DNA of 10,629 nucleotides from JBBRUG01 sp038247995 (GTDB lineage Bacteria; Chloroflexota; Chloroflexia; Chloroflexales; Chloroflexaceae): the NCBI GenBank assembly GCA_038247995.1, contig JBBRUG010000204.1, forward strand, positions 1 to 10,629, in the 5' to 3' direction. The translations under genes were made by a program, and so were the position numbers. The notes beneath the pieces are model-generated. The model was given only the letters and a program-made list of their open reading frames with translations. It had not been told where the DNA came from and searched no databases. Shown piece by piece: positions 6,836 through 10,629 of this stretch (its first letter is position 1; each line of letters begins with the position of its first letter).

Positions 6836-7252
6836 CTGCTCCAGGCGCACAATCGGCAACTCGCGTGTGGTTCGGCTGCGGTACTCGGCGTAGGTTGGGT
6901 TCGCAGCGACAAGAATTGTCCAGAGCCGATCGTACTCGGCGCCCTGGACGAACGTGGCGCTGACGGGGAACTGCCGTGCGCGATCAACGACCAGCGCATG
7001 CGGCCGCGCCCGCAGATTGTGATACCAGGCCGGATGCACGGCGCCCCCGCCATACGAGCCGATCACTACATAGGCGTCGCCATCACGGACACTGAACAGC
7101 GGCGCTGTGCGTAGTTGGTTGCTACGCCGGCCGAGCGTGCTGAGCAGAATGATCTGATCGCCGACATTCAGCAACCGCCCGTCGGAAAGCCGGTAGATCA
7201 GCGTATGCAGCGCCATCACCAGTTGTAAAAAACGTTTCTGCACCTGGGCCAT
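6806..7252 (-). CDS. Deazaflavin (F420)-dependent nitroreductase-family protein (DDN-like)
   Basis: The 148-residue protein matches the small split-barrel family of Mycobacterium Ddn and related F420H2-dependent reductases, which reduce quinones or nitro compounds. Family landmarks are LLSTLGRRSNQLRTAPL (36-52), VVIGSYGGGAVHPAWYHNLRARP (62-84) and W..L....P.YAEYRSRTTRELPIVRLE (111-138). Cofactor choice (F420, FMN or FAD) is inferred from the family, not seen. The ATG at 7252 is 2 nt after the stop of the AAA+ ATPase gene, with GAGGAA upstream in that gene's last codons, so translation is probably coupled. Odd feature: residues 140-148 and the stop codon are encoded by an octamer repeat array, so the native C-terminus was probably near VRLE. 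Confidence 0.9.
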   Translation of the reverse strand: MAQVQKRFLQLVMALHTLIYRLSDGRLLNVGDQIILLSTLGRRSNQLRTAPLFSVRDGDAYVVIGSYGGGAVHPAWYHNLRARPHALVVDRARQFPVSATFVQGAEYDRLWTILVAANPTYAEYRSRTTRELPIVRLEQRESGRAGER

Positions 7253-7254
7253 GG

Positions 7255-8295
7255 TTATTCTTCCTCGATCTGCTGCACCGTGCTGCGCTTCTTGCGCCGG
7301 GCCGGGGCCGCTGCTGGCGGCGCAATGCTGTCGAGGGCGGCTTCGATCATCGCCCGTTCTTCGGCGATCTGGCGTGCGTGAGCGTCGATCATCACGCTCT
7401 GACGTTGCCGTAACGCCAGTGGAGCGATCTTCCGGATGTCCTCTTCGCTCACAGTGTTGCGGAAATCGGCGGCGGCCCGCGCACGCGCGGCTTCCAACAG
7501 CGCGATTTCGGCGCGATGCGAAGGCACGCGCAAATCTTGCACCAGCCGCAGCGCCACTTCCTCTAGTTTCGGTGGCACCGTCACGTGGGGTAAGATCGCG
7601 CGCGCCGCTTCGACCTCTTCGGCCAGCGCTGCCGTAGCCGTGGCATGGCCGGCCCGAAAGGCCGCTGGATCGCTGCGAAACGCCTGTGCCCGCCGATACA
7701 CTTCCAGGCGCTGCCGTGGATCATCGAGTGGCGCCACCCAAACCCTCAGCCCAAAGCGGTCGAGAATCTGCGGGCGCAGCGCGCCTTCTTCAGGGTTCAT
7801 CGAGCCGATCAGGAAGAACTGCGAGGGGAACAACCGCACCATCGCGCCTCGCCGCACCAGCGTGCGGCCCTGCGCCGCTGCGTCGAGGATCGCATCAACC
7901 ACGGCTGCGTCGAGCAGGTTGATCTCATCGACATAAAGCACATTATGGTGGGCGTGAGCGAGGATACCCGCTTCGAGCAGCACCCGCTGCTGTTCCAGCG
8001 CAACGCGCTCATTCAAGCCGCCGACAACATCGTCGAGGCGAGCGTTGAGCGGCAGTTCCACCAACCGCATGCGTTCGCTGTAGCTGTGAACTTGCCCGGC
8101 GGCGTCGGTTGTTTCGCGCTCAACTGCGGGCATCAGGTCGAGCAGACTCCGGACGGCCGTTGTCTTCCCGACCCCATACGGGCCGCTGATCAACACCCCA
8201 CCGACTTGCGGGTTGATCAGCCCCAGAATCAGCGCCGTTTTGAGTTCAGCCTGGCCAACCAGGGCCAGCAGCGGAAACGCGAGGATTTCGTCCAT
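7255..8295 (-). CDS. AAA+ ATPase of the magnesium-chelatase BchI/ChlI type
   Basis: The 346-residue protein carries Walker A GPYGVGKTT (38-46), Walker B NVLYVDEINLLD (118-129, with D123/E124), sensor 1 with N167 in GSMNPEEG, and the arginine-finger region LRPQILDRFGLRV (173-185). Order and spacing follow the I subunit of magnesium chelatase and the related MoxR/ChlI ATPases, including VGQAELKTALILGLINP at the N-terminus. The segment between Walker A and B is shorter than in true BchI, as I remember it, and the C-terminus is a basic/acidic tail (RRKKR...EEE). Such ATPases work as a hexamer with a von Willebrand-type partner (BchD or CoxE-like); none is in the window. It starts right after the DUF503 stop (TAG then ATG with no gap) and runs into the nitroreductase-family gene, so all three form one transcript. 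A role in tetrapyrrole metal insertion is possible but not shown. Confidence 0.9.
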   Translation of the reverse strand: MDEILAFPLLALVGQAELKTALILGLINPQVGGVLISGPYGVGKTTAVRSLLDLMPAVERETTDAAGQVHSYSERMRLVELPLNARLDDVVGGLNERVALEQQRVLLEAGILAHAHHNVLYVDEINLLDAAVVDAILDAAAQGRTLVRRGAMVRLFPSQFFLIGSMNPEEGALRPQILDRFGLRVWVAPLDDPRQRLEVYRRAQAFRSDPAAFRAGHATATAALAEEVEAARAILPHVTVPPKLEEVALRLVQDLRVPSHRAEIALLEAARARAAADFRNTVSEEDIRKIAPLALRQRQSVMIDAHARQIAEERAMIEAALDSIAPPAAAPARRKKRSTVQQIEEE

Positions 8296-8580
8296 CTACA
8301 GCATCTCGATCGTGTACCCGGTGATCGGACAGTCGGGACGCATGTCCTCGATAAAGCGCACCACTGCCTCAAGCTGGCCGTGGGCATATGCCTGCGAGGT
8401 TGAAACGCAGGCGACGCCGAGCAGCGCACTCTGGTAGAGGTCGTGATCATCGACCTCGGCGATCGAGACATTAAACTCGTTGCGCACTCGCGCCAGGATC
8501 GATTTGACCACCCGGCGCTTCTCTTTGAGATTCTGGGCTACCGGTACCGAGACGCCGATTGTACATGTGCCAATATGCAT
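8296..8580 (-). CDS. DUF503 family protein (YlxP-like)
   Basis: The 94-residue protein shows the DUF503 pattern: MHIGTCTIGVSVPVAQNLKEKRRVVKSIL at the start, FNVSIAEVDDHDLYQSALLGVACVS in the middle, and a C-terminal IEDMRP. The family folds as a small ferredoxin-like domain; in Bacillus, ylxP sits in the infB-rbfA operon, and its function is not settled. I choose the ATG at 8580, because family members begin just before the 'G.C.I' strand; an upstream in-frame GTG at 8604 would begin inside the loop of the intergenic hairpin. No good Shine-Dalgarno is visible for either. The stop TAG (8296-8298) touches the ATG of the ATPase gene, which implies translational coupling. Confidence 0.9.
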   Translation of the reverse strand: MHIGTCTIGVSVPVAQNLKEKRRVVKSILARVRNEFNVSIAEVDDHDLYQSALLGVACVSTSQAYAHGQLEAVVRFIEDMRPDCPITGYTIEML

Positions 8581-8594
8581 GGTGTTATAGTGTT

Positions 8595-8616
8595 GGGCGG
8601 ACACGCAGGTCCGCCC
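8595..8616. repeat. Third copy of the GGGCGGAC-N6-GTCCGCCC hairpin
   Basis: GGGCGGAC (8595-8602), loop ACGCAG, GTCCGCCC (8609-8616): the arms are identical to the two hairpins at 161-182 and 240-261, and the loop differs again. It stands in the 92-bp gap between the Lon-domain gene and DUF503. As an 8-bp GC stem in an intercistronic gap it could stabilise mRNA ends or weaken readthrough; no T-run follows on either strand. Confidence 0.85.
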
Positions 8617-8630
8617 TTACGCGCGTTCGC

Positions 8631-8672
8631 GCCCTGCCGCCTGCGCCCTGCCGCCTGCGCCCTGCCGCCTGA
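8631..8672. repeat. Three tandem copies of a 14-bp unit
   Basis: GCCCTGCCGCCTGC occurs at 8631-8644 and 8645-8658, and with its last base changed at 8659-8672. The array ends at the stop codon of the Lon-domain gene (8673-8675). A related CCGCCTGCGG follows the hairpins at 276-285, also just before a minus-strand gene end. Confidence 0.85.
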
Positions 8673-9338
8673 TTAGTTTAGGCTGCCCATGCCACTCCAG
8701 CCCTCGGTTGTCGGGCGGGTGCCGGTGCGTGGGAGGAGGGTGAGTTCCTGGCGTAGTGCAGCGGTGATTGATTGAACCCGATCACGTAGATCGGCCTCCA
8801 GCCAGCGCTGCTTCTGGGCCGACGGCACCTGAAGCCGATCGGCGAGTTGGTAGGCCATCGCAAGGGGATCGCCGGGCAATTCTTCGGCTTCCACCGGCAC
8901 GCCCGTGGCAACAGCGACGGCTTGCCACTAGCGCTCATAGAGCCCGCGCAGTTCGTTGGTCTCCTCGGCGACGGTAGCCCCGTGCTCGTCGGGCAGTTCA
9001 ACCACAGCCGCCACAATATAAGGCGCGCGCTGCACAACATACTGGATGCGGAAGCGCTTCAGCCCGGTTGCGGTAAGCAGGTAGCGTCCGTCTTCAAGGC
9101 GTACATTGGCGTTGATCGCGGCGATTGTACCGATGTTGTACGGTTCAGCGGAACGTGCGCCGAGCCGACCTTCCACCACTTCATCGCCGTCACGGATGAG
9201 CACAACGCCGAACGGGACGCCTTGTTCCAGGCAGCGTGTAATCATCTGGCGATAGCGCTCTTCAAAGATGTGCAGGTTGAGCGTACCGCCGGGAAACAGG
9301 ATCGCGCCGAGCGGAAAAAGTGGGAGTTGCTGAATCAT
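8673..9338 (-). pseudogene. Lon-substrate-binding-domain protein interrupted by an in-frame TAG
   Basis: The N-terminal part (9338-8931, 136 residues) opens with MIQQLPLFPLGAILFPGG and HIFEERYRQM, the signature of the stand-alone Lon N-terminal domain family. The frame then meets TAG at 8930-8928 directly after RGLYER. The same frame continues without another stop for 84 codons: WQAVAVATGVPVEAEELPGD, then PLAMAYQLADRLQVPSAQKQRWLEADL and QSITAALRQEL, the helical C-terminal half that these proteins normally have. Joined, the product has the usual length of about 220 residues. One base change (for example TAC or CAG to TAG) explains the break; a sequencing error is possible. TAG is a normal stop here (DUF503 uses it), so general recoding is unlikely. 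The start at 9338 has AAGGA just upstream. The gene lies 58 nt after argJ. Confidence 0.85.
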
Positions 9339-9396
9339 GATCCTTGGGGGGCGGCCCAAGCGCGGCGAAGGATCGCGCTTGACGCGGCGCCGGCAA

Positions 9397-10593
9397 TTAG
9401 TCGTCGCTCCACGTACATGTCCACATTGTCGTATCGATCGGGCCAAGGTGCAAGTCGATCAGGATCTGGATCTCTTGCCCGGAAAACGCCTGCACCGCAG
9501 CGATTGGTTCGTACGCCAGCGGCAACCCTTCCTGCATTAGCGTCAGGTTGCCAATCCGCAGTTCCAACAGTTCCGGCCGCAATTCCGCATTGCTTGCACC
9601 TACCGCCGCCAGCACCGTACCCCAATCGGGATTGGCGCGGCGGCAGGCTGCACGTACCGAACTAGAGCGCACAATCGTCTGGGCAATCTTGCGCGCATTT
9701 TCTTCGTTGGTTGCGCCGCGCACTGTTACCTGAATCATTTTACCGTTTCCGGCCGCATCGCGCACAATTTGCTGGCTCAAATCAGCACAAAGATGATCGA
9801 GCGCTTCCTGAAATGCGCCGAACTCCCAGGAACTGGCGTCGGTAATCGGCGGACCTTCAGCCGCGCCATTGGCCAGCACATAAACGCTATCGTTCGGGCT
9901 GCTGTCGCCGTCGATACTGAGCCGGTTAAACGAGCGGGCGACACTCTGCTGCAAGGCACGGTTGAGCAACCGGGTGTCGATTGCGACATCAGTGGTGATC
10001 AGGCCGAGCAGGGTGGCCAGTTGCGGGTGGATCATGCGCGTGCCTTTGGCCATGCCTGCCAGCGTAACCCGATGGCCCTCACGCAACTGCACGCGGTAGA
10101 CGCGCTCCTTCGGGCGTACATCGGTGGTCATCATCGCTACCGCCGCCCGGCGCCCGCCACCGCTGTCGAGTTCGCTCACAGCGCGGCGAATGCCGTCGCG
10201 CAGCTTCACCATCGGCAGGTTTACCCCGATCACGCCGGTAGACATCAGCAGCACAGCGTCGCGCTGGATCTCTAGTTCATCGGCGACCAGTTTGGCGCAC
10301 TCGACCGCATCATTCAAACCCGGTTGGCCGGTGCCGGCGTTCGCCTGCCCCGAGTTGATCAGCACAGCGCGCACCGACTCGCGGTTACGCGAGAGGATCG
10401 CCTGGCTGAGAAAGACCGGCGCCGCTTTGGTAACGCTCGTTGTAAAGAGCGCGCCGACTTTGCAGGGAGATTGTGAATACACGAGCGCAAGATCGCGAGC
10501 CTTGCTCCCATCTTTTAGCCCGCACGAAACGCCCGTGGCGCGAAAGCCGATCGGGCTGGCGATATGGCCGTCCTCGAAGGTGGTGTAGCTCAT
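9397..10593 (-). CDS. argJ: ArgJ: glutamate N-acetyltransferase / ornithine acetyltransferase, divergent form
   Basis: The 398-residue protein belongs to the ArgJ family, which moves the acetyl group from N-acetylornithine to glutamate in cyclic arginine biosynthesis and self-cleaves before a conserved Thr into two chains. The cleavage region is KGTRMIHPQLATLLG (184-198), with Thr194 as nucleophile. Other landmarks are ARDLALVYS (32-40), INSGQANAGTG (79-89), MSTGVIG (117-123), SIDGDSSPNDSV (226-237) and NPDWGTVLAAVG (321-332). Two oddities: the usually conserved D(A/G)EGATK motif reads DAAGNGK (279-285), so the Glu is Ala; and the protein stops at TMWTCTWSDD, without the 'YVxINAxYxT' tail common in the family. 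Both could mark a lineage variant or a specialised paralogue. No Shine-Dalgarno is clear before the ATG at 10593. Confidence 0.9.
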   Translation of the reverse strand: MSYTTFEDGHIASPIGFRATGVSCGLKDGSKARDLALVYSQSPCKVGALFTTSVTKAAPVFLSQAILSRNRESVRAVLINSGQANAGTGQPGLNDAVECAKLVADELEIQRDAVLLMSTGVIGVNLPMVKLRDGIRRAVSELDSGGGRRAAVAMMTTDVRPKERVYRVQLREGHRVTLAGMAKGTRMIHPQLATLLGLITTDVAIDTRLLNRALQQSVARSFNRLSIDGDSSPNDSVYVLANGAAEGPPITDASSWEFGAFQEALDHLCADLSQQIVRDAAGNGKMIQVTVRGATNEENARKIAQTIVRSSSVRAACRRANPDWGTVLAAVGASNAELRPELLELRIGNLTLMQEGLPLAYEPIAAVQAFSGQEIQILIDLHLGPIDTTMWTCTWSDD

Positions 10594-10629
10594 AGGTTAG
10601 GCGGCACGAGGCAGACGACTGGCGGCGGA

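Noticed and set aside
6602..7114. A 170-residue plus-strand reading frame.
   Set aside because: Its first part is the TnpB remnant and the rest is antisense to the nitroreductase-family gene, with no consistent protein pattern.
8928..8930. Pyrrolysine or other programmed amber decoding in the Lon-domain gene.
   Set aside because: No known member of this family uses pyrrolysine, TAG ends another gene in the window, and no stimulatory structure is evident; a point mutation or sequence error is simpler.
8847..9665. A 272-residue plus-strand frame opposite the Lon-domain and argJ genes.
   Set aside because: It spans two clear minus-strand genes and a spacer, with no recognised motif; typical antisense shadow.
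10597..10629. Ten open codons and a TAA on the minus strand ending just before argJ (SAASRLPRAA), possibly the end of an upstream gene.
   Set aside because: Thirty open bases at a window edge occur by chance; the residues match no family end that I can recognise.

Overview
The window is GC-rich bacterial DNA with dense, mostly short-spaced genes. The protein families, together with GC-rich interspersed hairpins and octamer repeats between genes, suggest a member of the Chloroflexota, probably the class Chloroflexia (Roseiflexus/Chloroflexus relatives). This assignment is inference; no rRNA or marker gene is present. An ATPase of the magnesium-chelatase BchI type is encoded, but alone it does not prove phototrophy.

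Layout. At the left edge is the C-terminal tail of a plus-strand protein, possibly Hsp70-like (1-114). A 185-bp spacer follows, carrying an 83-bp-spaced duplicated unit with hairpins. A hybrid membrane/PAS sensor histidine kinase then reads leftwards (300-2231). Divergent to it is an acyl-CoA synthetase (2436-4142). A near-consensus sigma-70 promoter at 4152-4179 starts a plus-strand three-gene cluster: a membrane-anchored coiled-coil protein (4213-4986), a NarL-type response regulator (4996-5634) and a small unrecognised protein (5646-6071). All genes to the right are on the minus strand. In transcription order these are argJ (10593-9397), a Lon-substrate-binding-domain gene cut by an in-frame amber codon (9338-8673), a DUF503 gene (8580-8296), a BchI-like AAA+ ATPase (8295-7255), a deazaflavin-dependent nitroreductase-family protein (7252-6806) and a cupin (6555-6151).

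How the genes fit together. DUF503, the AAA+ ATPase and the nitroreductase-family gene are packed with 0- and 2-nt gaps and are very likely cotranscribed. The histidine kinase (HisKA type) and the NarL-type regulator are probably not partners, since NarL regulators usually pair with HisKA_3 kinases. argJ belongs to cyclic arginine biosynthesis and is unusual at a normally conserved motif and at its C-terminus.

Most unusual points: (1) the amber-interrupted Lon-domain gene, whose reading frame stays intact on both sides of one TAG; (2) octamer arrays of the type CGGGARAG that form the 3' ends and stop codons of two unrelated genes; (3) a dispersed hairpin GGGCGGAC-N6-GTCCGCCC in three copies; (4) a degenerate remnant of a TnpB (IS200/IS605) C-terminus beside the cupin gene; (5) the divergent argJ. 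I found no CRISPR array, tRNA or rRNA, and no clear previously undescribed multi-gene system; the best candidate for unexplained biology is the 4213-6071 signalling cluster.
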